Assembly: GCA_030549775.1 (NCBI GenBank)
Contig: CM060171.1
Location: 146,774,859-146,838,858 of the forward strand
Direction: 5' to 3'
Length of the DNA stretch: 64,000 nucleotides
Source of the DNA: Tamarix chinensis
Lineage: Eukaryota; Streptophyta; Magnoliopsida; Caryophyllales; Tamaricaceae
Shown here: one piece after another, positions 13,901 through 26,772 of the stretch
How the letters are laid out: each line of letters starts with the position of its first letter
How positions within the stretch are numbered: position 1 is the first letter of the stretch
Notes under the pieces: model-generated
Seen by the model: only the letters and a program-made list of their open reading frames with translations
Databases searched by the model: none
Told to the model about the DNA's origin: nothing
Position numbers and translations under genes: made by a program

Positions 13901-16900
13901 TACAATCCAACACATTCATTTCGATTCATTTATTACCGCCGGTACCTCTGTGTTTTGCAAAGGTTTTTCCCTTTTTCTTTTTCTCACCATCTTCACCTAG
14001 CGAATACATTTTCTGCTCGTTCGTTCGTACGTTAATTTTCGTTATTTACGTTAATAGATTTTGTTGTTTCTGCAGATGTATCGAACGGTCAAGACGACAG
14101 ATAGAGCCGCAGCTTCTTCAGGTATATATATATATATATATATATATAGTCCTTTACTTCGTAATCAATGCGACTTAATCGCTGTCTTAATTGCTGCTAT
14201 CCATGCAGTGTAAGTTGTAGTAAGTTTTCACTACATTTTATTTATTGACTCCTTTCTTTTCATGCCCGCAGTTCAAAACGATGTGTTTGAGAATGCTTCC
14301 TCCGGTGATACGTCCGACGATATCTTTAGAATTCAGAACAGAAACAGCGTAGAGCTGCCGAATCATCAAGCTATTGGAGACGGAGGAGAAGGTGCAAGCG
14401 GAAGGCATGCTTTGCACATCCCTTCGTGTGCCGACAAAGATCCTCAATTTCATGGACTCTGGAGCAATTCATCAAGGTGAATTCATTATTCTTAGAAACC
14501 ACCTACTTCTCTCAACATATATATATACATGTGTAATGTGTGTGTGTGTGTCTCTCTCTCTCTATATATATGGTCTACTATTTCGAAAGTAATAATAGTG
14601 AAACTGATAATTAAACACAAAAACTATTAGGGAACACCCTGAACATTCAGTCGGACCAAATTATTGATGCATATATACAAATTAATATAAAACTTGATCT
14701 TTGAATCTTATCAAAGACCGTATTTTTAGCAGGTGCTTCCTTTAATACATCGTGAGCGTCTCGACTTTGCTTGAATGTATATATAATACCTAGTAGTGGT
14801 TGAAAGAAAGAGAAAAAAATGAAGCCCTAGCTAGCTAGCTAGCAAGCATTTGCCGTTTTTGGTGGCATGGGGGCGTTTCTTTTACTGGGTAGAGCAGTAG
14901 TGTACATTGGAAAGAACGAGGATATATATATATATATATAGACTCAAATACTATTGTAGTTCCTCTAGTATATAATTTTTATTATTATTTTGATCCATGA
15001 ATAAATAATATTTATTATAGTTTCTTTAGATTTTTTTTTAATTCATATTAGTCCCTCAAATAAGGACCGAAAATAGAGATACATACATACATATATTCAT
15101 ATTTCTGCCACACGCCCTCCCCGGCCGGTTCTTAAAAAAGGGTGAAAAAATAATTTCTTTAGAACAGCTAAACCAACTTTCCAAGACGACTACACACAGA
15201 GGAATCTAAGCTTTGACAATATATTGCACCCGCCTTAAAATGATGGTGACAGTGTCGGTTAGACCCATATCTTTTGGATTTTGTGGGCTCAATTTCATAT
15301 ATTTCTCTCCATAAATGGAGCCCACGTATATTTATCTGGTAAAATTTGTCCATGAAAAACCAGATCAGATTCTGTTCTCTCTTCTTAATTCCTCCACCTT
15401 CCAACTGTGCGCGCTATGGCGTCCTTTATTATATTACGAAGAATAAAAATATATATGTATATGTATAGGGAAACTCTTTATGTTCAAAGATTTTCTAGCT
15501 GCTGCATGCTATGTCGTCCTGTGGTTGATCGATCGGCATACTGATCGATCACATTCCATACAAAGAAAGAGGCACCAGTAAATAGGATTCTATTCTGTTT
15601 TGCAACCGGAAGAATAAAAGTGAAAGTAACTAGCTATGTGCATGAAAGTACTGTGTGTGGGTGTGCGTGTGTATATATGAGCAGACAGACAGACAGATCA
15701 TCGATGTGTGAGATCAATGCCTTTCTTTTTCTCCCTCTCTTTTTTTTTTTTTTTTTTCTTTTCTCATCGATCAGAATTAGTGGAAGCCTTCCGTTGATCC
15801 ACTGATAGTAATAAAAAAAATATTCTCTCATTTTTTTCCCCTTGTCTTTTGTAGCAGGGAAGCATGGCTGCATGGCAAACAAAGGGACTCTGATCAAGGG
15901 AACATGCAATCTCTTGAGGTCAGATTTTATACCCCATCCTACCTAGCTACAGCTTATTCTCTCTTCATCCATATCCCTTGATATTATTCATCATTCGCGT
16001 AGGAAGAAAAAAAAAAAAAAGAGGGGGGGGGCGGGGAAGGGGGAGGTAAGCATAGATACTGTTATATATGCTAATTCTAACATCCTTTGATTGGGTGACG
16101 CGTATGTAGAAACTTTATATTATCAACATACAGGAATGATAATGATATACTTTATTTTATCTTGATATTTCCCATAAGAATGAGCATAAAAGAAGATAAA
16201 GGAGATTAGCCATAAAATAAAATAAAATAAAGTGGAAAAGGAGATAAATTTTCATCTACCTCACAGTCATGCACTCACACACTCTTTTCCTTTTCGTTTC
16301 ATCAAAGTTTTTTGTCCTGCAAAGTTAGAAAGAAAGCAGCAAAGCAAAGCAAAACAAAAGATAGGAGGAGAATATAGGTTAAGAAAGACAAAAGGCCTTT
16401 CAAAAGCCTGATTTATATGCAATATATACTAGCTTTGGCCTTTAATTAACGTTACAAATGTCACAAAAAATTATTTACTTTTGAGGCCGAAACCCACGGG
16501 ACCGTTTTGCCATTTTATCGCCAGAAAGTAAATATGGCTTCTCTTTGAATTAAACATACTAAAAGCTCTTTGAAAGGGACGCAATTAAAGATCCTTAAAC
16601 ACATGACCATACTGAGAGAAAAAAAATAATAGCAGTAATATACTTAAATATAGAAGGGGAGTGGGGAAGGAAAATGAATTCAAGAAGGAGGAAAAAAAAG
16701 GGGGCGGGGATGAAAAAGAAATAGGTGAAAACAAAGCTTAGGGGAGGGAATAAATATAATGCATGCCGTATACATGAAATGACCGTATATGGAGTAGAGG
16801 ATATATAGTTTTTCCCTCAGTTAGTCAATCCCACATTTTACCCTAAATATATCTTCTGTCTGTCTGAACCTCCCCCCCCCCCCATCTTTCTTTCCAAAGT

Positions 16901-17828
16901 AACCCATTCAACTCAAAAATCTCCCCTTTGATAATTGGAAGAATATATATATATATATATACATACATACCTTCTTCATTCTTCGTGATATATATATATA
17001 AAGACATGCAATATATATTCATGGTACTATATTGTGTTGGTATGTATATATCATTATGAAGTCCAAAAAGGAAGATTTGCATGCATGTACAAACTATATT
17101 TTATGCGTATGCATGTAAAAGTTAGAATGATATGTTTTATTCATTAATTTAATATGAGAAGCTGCAATGCAGCAGCACTGGAAACAACACACATGCATCA
17201 TCAAGTGTGGCTGTGTGGGTCTGTAGCAGGCTTTCCTTTTTCTGTGTTGTACACTGGCAACCATACTACCCACTATAAATAAGTATCCTTACAGAATATA
17301 ATATTCTCTCTTATATATATTGTTCCTCCTGTGACCGTGAGTCAAATTTTTTTTTTTTTTTTTTAAATTATAAAATTTGTCCTCGGATTCCGCCTACTCC
17401 TTCCAACCACTTCTTTTTCATTAATTTGTGCCTTCGATCTTTAGGAATTTAATTACTGCCTTTATCGATAGAAAATAAATCTAGCTTCCTATCTCATTTT
17501 TCCTTGTCCTTCGTCTGCTCCGCTCTTCAATTCTTTTAAACACACGAAGAAAGGCTTCGTCTATTGCCTACAAATATGCTTAGTTATGTAGTTCGTGGTT
17601 TAATATATGTATATCGTAGTAATTTGCCTTAGTGCTATTCAATTATAATCTACTATTTTAAATTTATATATTTATTGTTTCCCTCTTCTTTTTTCATGAA
17701 TTTTACAGAAGGAGCTAGATGCGAAGTGCTTAAGCTATGAAAGATTATCAGAAGTGAGCTCATCAACACTTTCAGACACAAGTCCAACAAAGCCTAACTT
17801 GGAATTCACATTGGGAAGGCCGCATTAA
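10924..17828 (+). CDS. KAN2: KANADI2-type GARP transcription factor, six exons, complete
   Basis: Exons are 10924-12088, 12448-12524, 14076-14121, 14272-14476, 15858-15918 and 17709-17828; all introns are GT-AG and the frame stays open to TAA, giving 557 residues. The start MELFPAQPDLSLQISPP is the typical KAN2-type N-terminus and is the first ATG of this frame. Seen in order: DLSLQI, an EAR-like repression motif, at 9-14; FWRRALDS at 59-66; a second FDLSLS at 108-113; LRPIRGIPVY at 233-242; the GARP (MYB-like DNA-binding) domain from about 364 to 420, with SMRAPRMRWT at 361-370 and SHLQMYRT at its end, split over exons 1-3; and LEFTLGRPH at the C-terminus. KANADI proteins are nuclear repressors that set abaxial organ identity, opposing HD-ZIP III genes and affecting auxin pathways. 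The protein is clearly longer than Arabidopsis KAN1 and KAN2 (about 400 residues) because of Gly, Asn, Gln, His, Pro and Ala tracts in exon 1. KAN3-type paralogy cannot be excluded without a tree. Confidence 0.93.
12089..12447 (+). other. KANADI intron 1
   Basis: Intron of 359 bp, phase 1, donor GTAAGT and acceptor TTTAG. It interrupts the GARP domain right after LLGGHE. If retained, translation stops after two extra codons and gives a 390-residue protein lacking the second half of the DNA-binding domain. It holds a short TAGCTA repeat near 12262 and nothing else that I recognise. Confidence 0.9.
12525..14075 (+). other. KANADI intron 2, with purine-rich GA/GT tracts
   Basis: Intron of 1551 bp, phase 0, donor GTAATT, acceptor TGCAG, lying inside the GARP coding region. 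It contains ATT repeats near 12640, homopolymer T and A runs (13050-13120), a strongly purine-rich stretch at about 13380-13560 with GA and GT repeats, and an AT microsatellite at 13781-13802. GA repeats are binding sites of plant BBR/BPC proteins, so a regulatory role is possible but is only inferred. Confidence 0.85.
14122..14271 (+). other. KANADI intron 3
   Basis: The shortest intron, 150 bp, phase 1. An AT dinucleotide run begins immediately after the donor (14123-14148). The acceptor is CCCGCAG, and its placement restores the residue order ASSVQNDVFEN expected from other KANADI proteins. Confidence 0.85.
14477..15857 (+). other. KANADI intron 4
   Basis: Intron of 1381 bp, phase 2, donor GTGAAT, acceptor GTAGCAG. 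An alternative AG three bases upstream (GTAG) would add one codon-length insertion; I chose the downstream AG because it gives SSREAW, matching the family's SSGEA or SSRET. It contains TA, TG and CT microsatellites, AGCTAGCTAGC near 14830 and a T run at 15740-15758. Confidence 0.8.
15919..17708 (+). other. KANADI intron 5, with G-rich tract
   Basis: Intron of 1790 bp, phase 0, donor GTCAGA, acceptor TTTTACAG. It carries a run of A followed by several G runs at about 16006-16046 on the coding strand, another G-rich patch near 16697-16709, a C run at 16870-16883, and several TA microsatellites. No coding potential was seen. Confidence 0.85.
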
Positions 17829-18480
17829 TAATTAATCATCACTATTATTATTATTATTATATCAAAATTAATTATTTAATTAATTAGTTAGCCAGTTAAT
17901 CATACTAGTAGTTAATCTATAGTGTATCAGTTAATCTCAAAGTGTGATCTGCATGCTGCGCCGGGAAGAGTGAGAGAGTGGGGTGGCCGGGTACTACTAC
18001 TATAACTATCAGTACGTACGTACTCATAATTTTGAAATCATTGTTTGTAGTATTTCATCGATCTCTAGCTAGCGCCTCTCTTGTATGATGATGATGATGA
18101 TGATGAATGCAAACTTGCCATGGTGAATGGTGATTGATGAGAATCAGGTGCCCACTGAGCAGCAGTACTCCTACTTCAGAGAATTAAAAGAAGAAAGAAA
18201 AGGAAATAAAAAAAGGTACAGAGAGCTTTATTATTATTATTTTAAATAAATAAAAAATGAAAAGAATGAAATGGCTAAAAGGAGAGCTAATTAGCTAAAG
18301 AAAGACAAGCAGAGCAGACAAGAGAAACAGAAAGCAACAAAAGTTGGAGAGGGGCTGCAGAAGGAAGAAAGCAAACAAAAAATTACTAAAAAAGAAAGAA
18401 AGGGGCGTCTTACGCTTACTAAGTAAGTTACCAACCTTCTTGTTGTGGAGATTTTGAATAAACCCATTATATTATTATAT
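17829..18480 (+). other. Putative 3' UTR of the KANADI gene
   Basis: Sequence after the TAA holds ATT and ATG repeats (17844-17860, 18086-18105). A good AATAAA lies at 18457-18462, just preceded by a TG-rich segment (TTGTTGTGG), the usual order of plant far-upstream and near-upstream elements. Earlier AATAAA-like sites occur near 18240, so the end is approximate. Confidence 0.4.
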
Positions 18481-19141
18481 TCCTACTAAGTAATTGGATT
18501 ATTACTGCGATCACCATTCTTTAGCTAATTGATTCTGCATGTTCTGCAACTGCAATGAAGTGAAAGTGAGTAAGATTGCGTCAGATGGAGAGAGAAAGTG
18601 AGAGTGAGGCTTTATATATATATACATAAAAAAAAAAGAATTATCCATCTTATTTTAAAGTTTGAATTGAATTTATAAATTATTTCTATTCTTCCTCTCT
18701 CTCCTTTTTTTTTTTTCTCTCTCTCTTTGGGTTACAAACAAAGGGTTGCATTTCTTTCCCTTGCGTTAGATATCTTTCTGTTCATTCCTTAGCAGTAGTG
18801 TCACATGCTCGCTTAACACTCTCCCAACAAAGCGAAAAAGTATGCCAAAAGAAAAATAAAGTGAATATGACAAAAGCTATACTCGCTGAAAAATCTTACA
18901 TACTCGCTTTAATTTTCTTTTTTGCTTGATTGCCATGTTCTACCATGCACTTCCATTTGATCTGTACGTATACATGTACATAAAAAATCATCGCACCAAT
19001 TATTACTATTGGTATCTTTTATATATGTTTACCCGCTCAGGATATATTTAGCTCCCACTTTTTAGCGCCAGTCGCGGTGACTGGCTCATTTATTATTTTA
19101 TTTTTATTTATATTAAGGGCCTATCTAACATGTATTATTAC

Positions 19142-19201
<60 letters not shown>

Positions 19202-20100
19202 TATATTTTATTACTATTATGACCATTATTATTATTATTTTAAAAAATTCATTCAACTAATTCACTCACATCTTAATTGATCTAGTCTGATATAAAAATA
19301 ATTTGACAAAGACAAGTACTAAGAATCTTATCTTAAATGGGGTAGTTACAAAAAAACTAAAAGAGTAAAATTTAAAGGGACTAATTCTAATTTTAGCTCC
19401 TCCATGGCTCTAGCTCCTCCATGGTGTAATATTCAAACAGGTCATCCATCAAGTTCAAGCTCTAAGCCCCCTATCAACATATCAACAACTCAACAACTTA
19501 ACCAACACAAGCTTCTCAATTTGAGCATCTAAGGTGAAACTTGTGATTTGTTTTTAAGAATCATAGCTTTTGTTTTGGTGTTATTTTTTTACTTTTCAAA
19601 CTATATTCCTTTTTTCTTTTGTTATTCTAAGATATTCAATTAATTATACATATGTAAAAGAATTTGAGGGAGTGATTATAGGGTTTTATCTAGTTTTGTT
19701 ATATTATGCAAAAAATTGGAGGATTTGGCTCGAGAAGACATCTATAGATATTATGGGTTTTGGATTAATCCCTTAAGTTTTATTTCTGATATTTTTTAGC
19801 TATGATTTAAATTTTGATTTTAGTTAAATAATTTGAAGTTTTCACATAAACTTTATATATTCTATTTTTGTTGTTAGTCTTTTGAAATTTGATTTTGTAT
19901 TAAACAATTTGTTTTTTTAGACAATTTGCAATTATGAAGACTATTGATGATAAACTTATTATTTTTTATCAAAGGGAATCAAAACTTTTGAAATCCCATG
20001 TTTTGTATTGATTATGATTTTACGAATATACTTTTGATGAAATTTTATAGAATGAGGTATTTTATGTTGTAGTGATATGGTGGTGGTTAGATATATTGAT
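18481..20100. other. Intergenic sequence downstream of the KANADI gene
   Basis: No gene recognised. It holds an ATT microsatellite (about 19138-19188) that continues as imperfect repeats to 19245, and a duplicated word (AGCTCCTCCATGG, about 19396 and 19411). Confidence 0.5.
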
Positions 20101-21369
20101 AGGTATTCAAAACTACTAAAAGTCCAAATTTTTTCGCTATTGATACTCAACAACGACATGTCATCGTTGTACAATCATTGTTAAAGGCTCGAGGCTAAAG
20201 GTTTTTTTAGCTTCAACAATATGTTGTTGCTATAGGCTAGAGGCTCATGCTCTTTTCAAATTTGACACACATGTTGTCACTTTAGCATATACAATAGCCT
20301 ACCGACACAACATGGTTTGAAATTTTTTAAATTTTCTAGAAAGATAATAGGTATTTTCCATTGAAATGTAATGGGCGTAAAGAATAATAGCAATGACATA
20401 TTTTGAATAATTAAAAATGCACAAAGCTACAACAAGGACCTTTCAACAAAATAGAGTTTTATTTTTAAAATTGCATATAGAGAATACTTAAAATGTGGAT
20501 AAAATAAATTTATCTGCATAAAAAGAGAGTATATTATATTAATAAATATAGAAACACAATAGTTTTAAAATTGTAATAGAAAATAAAAGATTTATAAGAG
20601 TATAACAATAAAAATGTGTGTATTATCCAAAATTAATGACATAAAATTCAAGTAGTATCCTCCATGTGTGAGTTATCTCATGAATGATCTCTTTGACTAT
20701 TTTAAGACATGAACTTTATCATTTATTTTATAGTAGCCCCATATTGGGTAATAACACCATCTTGTCTCCAAACAATAGACACCAATGTTTCAATCTAAGG
20801 ATCAATAGGCGGTAGTGGTTGCACTGGAAAGCTAATAGTTAAAGAGATAGTTGTTGACCCTTTTGGTTGTCAACCAATTCCTTTCCTATGGCCTTAATGA
20901 GTACCAAGAACCTCCTCTACTATCATCATCTCATCCACAACTCTAAGGGTCATTTGGGCATTTGATTGATCTAAAGGACAACAATCAATTCTCCCAACCT
21001 CGCTCTTGGACATACACTCTTCTCGAAGCTTCAACATCTTATTGTATATATAAGAAGAAGAAAAAAATTAAGTTAGATAAGTTATAATAACAATTAATAA
21101 ATAATATAAAAAATGTATTAATTAACATCATTATACTAACATATTGTTCCTACTCTAAAGTAGTGACCCATTTTCCATCCCTCCAGTACATCTCCTTGTA
21201 AGTCTCCACTTCACTTAAGATTTATTTTTATTTTGAGGGTCGATCTATAATATATATTAAAAATGAATTAACATATTTATAAGACTATAATTAATAATTA
21301 TAATTATAATTATAATTTTCACATAAATTATTATAACAATATATCGATATTAAAGTAGAATTGTGAAGG

Positions 21370-21720
21370 CTACGATTTAATTACTTCACCCTATTAGCTT
21401 TATTCAGGACAGACCTATCCTGCGTAAATATCAATTATATTAGTAAAAAAATTATATAATCAAAAAAATTAACTTATAATTAACACAATACCTTAAATTT
21501 AGGATCATTCTAGTACTCAATTAATCTTTTTCAAATGCTCTCATTGATTTTACTATGTATTCTTGTTGGGTTGTTGATGTGAAATTATATTAACTTACTC
21601 TTCCTATTCCTATACGTATCTGCCATCAACCTTTCCAAACCGTCACTAGTATACGGTGAAAGTGAATGTCACATCCACTCTTCCAGATCAAACCATTCCT
21701 ACACAAATTAATGAAAGGTA
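21370..21720 (-). pseudogene. TNP1-like (Transposase_24) fragment of CACTA transposon 2
   Basis: On the minus strand the words EWFDLEEW, RRLIEY-like spacing and LNKANRVK..NRSLHNST resemble the plant En/Spm Transposase_24 family, whose members usually show a K.NRAK..YPHT.G.KS motif. It lies downstream of TNP2 on the same strand, which is a common CACTA layout. The frame is broken throughout. Confidence 0.5.
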
Positions 21721-22759
21721 AAAAAAAATAATCAAAGGTAATATGATATTTACTTAAACTTAAAATCTTATAATCAAACCATTTTTCTTTAGAGAAGCTA
21801 TCCATTATGGATGATCAAAAGGAACTAACTTCTTAATTTCATTACCAATAAATCTAATGAAAAAGACTATTGAATCATGAATTGGTTGATTCATGCCATT
21901 ATGTTTAGCAAATTTGAGCTTAAATTTTCAACAATCATTGTTCTCAAATTCTCATTGTATATTCAAACTTCTAGAATTTTGACACTTTACTTTAGGCCTT
22001 ACTAGTCCCGCTACACAAAATATATTACTTATTGTTATTAGTATGTTAAAAATTCAATATAATAATTTATATCCAACATTAAATGTTGTTACCTGACTCG
22101 CAATTTGTAGGTAATATGGTAGAACGATGAGGAGGATCAGATCCTTCTCCATCTCCACCATGATATCTCATCATAATGTCAACCATGACTAAAGATAATG
22201 ATAATGGATATTAGTTGATTACTCAATATTTTAAATATTTAATGTGAACATAAAAACAAATTCAATATTTAGTAATTCAAGTTTATTAAATGGTAAAACA
22301 TTAATATTGATATACACTAATAGGAATTGTATATAATATAGCTATCACTAATAATGTTTTGTTCTTCAGAATTATCCAAAAATTCTTCATGATAAAGTAC
22401 ATCATCAATTATGAAGTCGCTTATATTGTTTACAAATTCATTAGCTTCACTTCTCTCAAGTTCTACAACAACAACCTCATCACTATTGGCATTGACAATC
22501 CTAAATGTTAATTAATCCAAATCTTTGATCTCAACATTTAAGTTTACAATACCTTAGTCAACCCCATCAACAACATTCTTTTTGAGGAAACATCATCATC
22601 CAAATCCCAGATATGAAGATAGTTGACTTCCCAAACAAATTTCCAATAAGACCCCTTCAAAAAATCATCAACATACTACACTTGCTTTGCTTTAGATCTT
22701 AATATATACAGGTCATTCTTGTACCACTTATACCTCATGCATACACTTGTGATGTTTCT

Positions 22760-25700
22760 GTGTTATATAATTATACTCTTAATTGTATCAATGTCAAACC
22801 ATTTACGCTTGAACACAATGATAGAACAACCAAACAAGTAGTTCAACTCTATGATGTCTTGAAGTTTTCCATAAAAACATTCATCATAGAAACCAAGGAT
22901 AGGCTCAACATATTTTTGTATACTCGTACTGAAATCCCTATTATGTGCTAAAAATTTAACTTCATTAATCATACAACTGGGATAAGTTATCACCACATCA
23001 TGTGAACTATTAGCCAAGGAGGACAATTTATTAGTGCATTCAGGTGATCCTATCTCACGTAATTGGCACATCTAATAGTAAGATAAAATTTTATTAATTA
23101 TGTTTATTCAAAAACACTAAAGATGTTTATTTAAAATTTTAATGATATAAAAAATTACCTTTGAGTTAAACCATTTCGAAAACTCTATCTTTTGAATTTC
23201 ATTCAAATTACCATCACGCTAGCGAATCTCATTCAAATGTTTATTATAAAAATAATGATATATTAACACAGAGCCACATTAATTAATAATGATATATATT
23301 AATATCATAAGCGGTTAATGATATAAACTCACTAAGATTATATCTATATCACATAGCAATCGTTAAGAATATACCAACAAAACTCTTTCAACTTGTCAAT
23401 TGACATCTTGGAAAAAAATTGGCCAATGGGATGAGCCTGAGAGTGGAATATAGATAGTTCACACTTCAGCACAACAATGTCTTCATTTCTTTAGATTATT
23501 TGAATATTGTTTCAACTCCTTCAAAGTACTTAGAATAAAATAATGCTTCTTCATTAACCACATAGCCTTTAGGATTTGAACCTTCTAGTCACACCTAAAT
23601 CCTAATGTACTACTTCAACTCTTCTAATTTTCTTTCAACTGGATGCATCGACCTACCATGAATAAGCCCCCTAGTCTTGATTCTTTAAGAAAATTCATTA
23701 TATGATGGACCATAATGATAAAGAGAGATGGAGGAAATATGCACTCCAACTTGCATAATAACATAATCACTTTTTATTTAGCTTTCTCTAGATCACACAA
23801 ATAAAGTGTCCTTGCGCTTATACGAGTGAAGAAGATACTAAACTCAATATTGGTGTTGGCAATCTATCTATTTAGAAATAGATGAACACCAACTGGCAAC
23901 AACCATTATGTTACAGTATGATACTCATGTAATTTCAATCTGATTAATTTGCTATCACTATCAGTGATATTCTTCCTCAAATTTTCTACATAACCATCCA
24001 AAAAGTTAACATCCTTCAAGAGGCTCAAAATTGTCTTCTAATCATGTGGAACTCATGTATGATACTCTATACCAGGCTTCATCAATTTATCCCCCTCATA
24101 ATACAAATGGAACTCAAGTATGATATGAAAATTAGCTAAATCATGCCTTGCTTTATTGGTATCCTTATATTCTATAGTACTAAGCAATTTCCAAATTAAA
24201 TTACGAGAAACATTCTACACAATATACATCTCATCCAAATTATGTTTTAGCAAATTCGAGGACCAATACAGAAACTCATAAAAGATTCTCTTCTTTTTCC
24301 AATTCAACACAAAATCACCTCTCTTCATCTTTCAAAGTGTCAAGATGCTTCCTGAGGTTATCATTTCTTATATAACTCAATTGCATCATTATATCACTAG
24401 TAGATAATTTTAGAGAAGGGCCTATTCTTTGAAATTTACTATCAAACTTTTTACTTCTCCTCTTTGGATGATTGATAAAGAGAAATCAACTATGAACAAT
24501 ATACCTTATCTTATCCCTTAACCTGAAAAAGAGATATTTTTAATACAATTAGGGCATGCATTATAACCTATCCTACTCTAACCTAAGAGATACGATTGAC
24601 CTTAAAAATCATTTATGGTACATAACAACACAACATGCATTTTAAATACTTTATTTTCAGTTGCATCTCTTATATTAACCCTTGAAACCCATAAATCTTT
24701 CAACTCATTAATAAGATATGTTAGGAACACATATACATTTTTTCAAGGACCATGTCGACAAGGAATCAACAAGGATATCAAGAAGAGTAAATATTTCATG
24801 TACCGCCATGGAGGAAAATTATATATGGTCAAGTTTATAGGCCACATACTATAATTTTTACTCATGCCAAAAGGATTAAAACCATATACTACTAGCCCTA
24901 AATGAACATGTTGTGGAATTGTAAAAAATATTAGATGGCTATTATCAAATTCTTTCCATGCTTTTTCATCAACTAGATGTTATAACACCCTCGATTCTAT
25001 ATATCACCCTCTAAAGTGTCATGTCATGATTTGTCCATGTGTTTGCAAGCATACAATCTTATTAGTCTTGGTGTAAAAGAAAAGCACCACAAAACTTTAT
25101 CAGAGACTTTCCTTATAGTTGCTCCTGAATTAACCCAACAAGAAGTACCACATACTAAACAACTTTATCTATCATAATTTTCTTTCCAATATGAGGTACA
25201 ATCATACGCAAATATATGAATGGACTTGTAGCTAAGGCCTAACTTACTTATCTTCTTCTTACATCATAGTGTGATCGAGGCAAATTATCTCCAACTGGAA
25301 TAAATTCTTTTAATAATTTTAAAAGCCCATCAAATAACTTGTTACTCCAGATATGCAACACATTATGATGCATCAACTTCACAAGAATTTCAAGGAAGAG
25401 AATTTCTTATACCTAGGATATAATTTTGTCTCCTTCTCCTAAAATAACTTTTCATAAGCTGGATCTCTAATATCTCTAAATTCATCACCAATGCCCTCAC
25501 TACCATCAACATCATTTATATGTGGTTCATGGCTACCACCTAAAAAATCACCCAACACATTTTCCATTTCATCTTTTCTTCCTCCTCCACTTGCATCTAC
25601 TCATCTTCAATAAGAAATCTTCAATTGACATAGGTTGGACAAAACCCATTCCATAATACACAGGGTTCCACTATCACATTATTTCCCTAAACACAATTGT

Positions 25701-25760
25701 AACATCTCACATAAGGACAATGAATCAATTCATCCGAGCCACATTTCTTTTGGCCAGTGT
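22760..25760 (-). pseudogene. TNP2-like CACTA transposase, decayed
   Basis: Reading down the minus strand: a Transpos_assoc-like start with ELIHCPY..RCYNCV and WNGFCPTY (near 25730-25650); then ETKLYPRYKKFSSLKFL (near 25430); a weak YNACPNC (near 24550); then GDFVLNWKKKRIFYE (near 24310), part of the region that in TNP2 precedes the HNLD..H signature; then FLKDVNFLDGY and LLPVG (24030-23900), the DUF4218-like part; and a 102-codon open stretch at 23071-22763 with DIIELNY and KRKWFDI, the DUF4216-like C-terminus. There are many stops and frameshifts, so it cannot make a working transposase. Confidence 0.8.
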
Positions 25761-25959
25761 AAGAAATAAGTAAAAATTTATGATTTCATAACGTGATCCA
25801 ACTCTTGTTTATTGAAATATTCTCTATTAAATTCAATTAACTTATAATATACAGGTATATTATTATTTTTAAAATATACATACAGAATAATAATCATGAA
25901 TATTAAAAATACATCAATCTTAAATATCTTATATTAAACTAACCATTTACCTTTTATCA

Positions 25960-26660
25960 ATTTTTAAATCTTATAATAGTCATATTTATAAATTTATTTT
26001 CAGGTAACTATAAATTTATATTAAATTTTATTTAGAATCTATTTTTATATCTTTATTTTAACTATCTAACTAAGTCTTTAAAATTCACTTATATAAATTT
26101 CTCAAAACTTTAACAAATTATATGTTAAAATAATGATTTGTTGTGAGCATTTTTATCTTATCTTATAATATTCATAATTATAAATTTATATTAATAGTTT
26201 ATTATGTATTTATTTTAAATATCTACTCAAATCATTAAAAGACATAATATGTGAATATCTCTAAATATTAACTATTTAAAATAAAATTTTATTTTTAGCA
26301 TTTTATTTATCTTATAATACTCATAACTCTAAATTTATATTAAAATTTTATTTGGATTCTTTTAGTATTTATTTATTTTAACTATCTGCTTGAGTCTTTA
26401 AAAATCACACATATAAATGTATCTAAATCTTAACTACTTTTATTTTAAACTAATGATTCAATGTTAGCATTTTATCTTATCGTATAATATTCATAATTAT
26501 AATTTCATATTAAAATTTTATTTAGAATCTTTTATTATTTACCTTTTTAACTTTCTACTCAAATCATTAAAATTCACTTATATAAATGTCTCTAAATCTT
26601 TTCTATTTTTGTTATAAATAATAATTTAACGTTAGCATTTATCTAGTGTAGTATTATTAC
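25960..26660. repeat. AT-rich tandem repeat, about 170 bp unit, four to five copies
   Basis: The words CTTATAATATTCATAA and TTAGCATTTTAT recur near 25970, 26162, 26311 and 26481, and near 26295, 26463 and 26631, with spacing close to 168-170 (one unit near 150, one near 190). Each copy also has TTTATATTAAAATTTTATTT. The array lies inside CACTA transposon 2, upstream of its TNP2 remnant. Confidence 0.75.
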
Positions 26661-26733
26661 TTATATTATTTTAAAATGTATTTGTAATATGCAGTATCTA
26701 GTTTAGTGTTCAACTAGAACAGGAAAATGATGA

Positions 26734-26737
<4 letters not shown>

Positions 26738-26771
<34 letters not shown>
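26738..26771. repeat. AT microsatellite
   Basis: Uninterrupted AT dinucleotides inside CACTA transposon 2. Confidence 0.95.
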
Positions 26772-26772
<1 letters not shown>

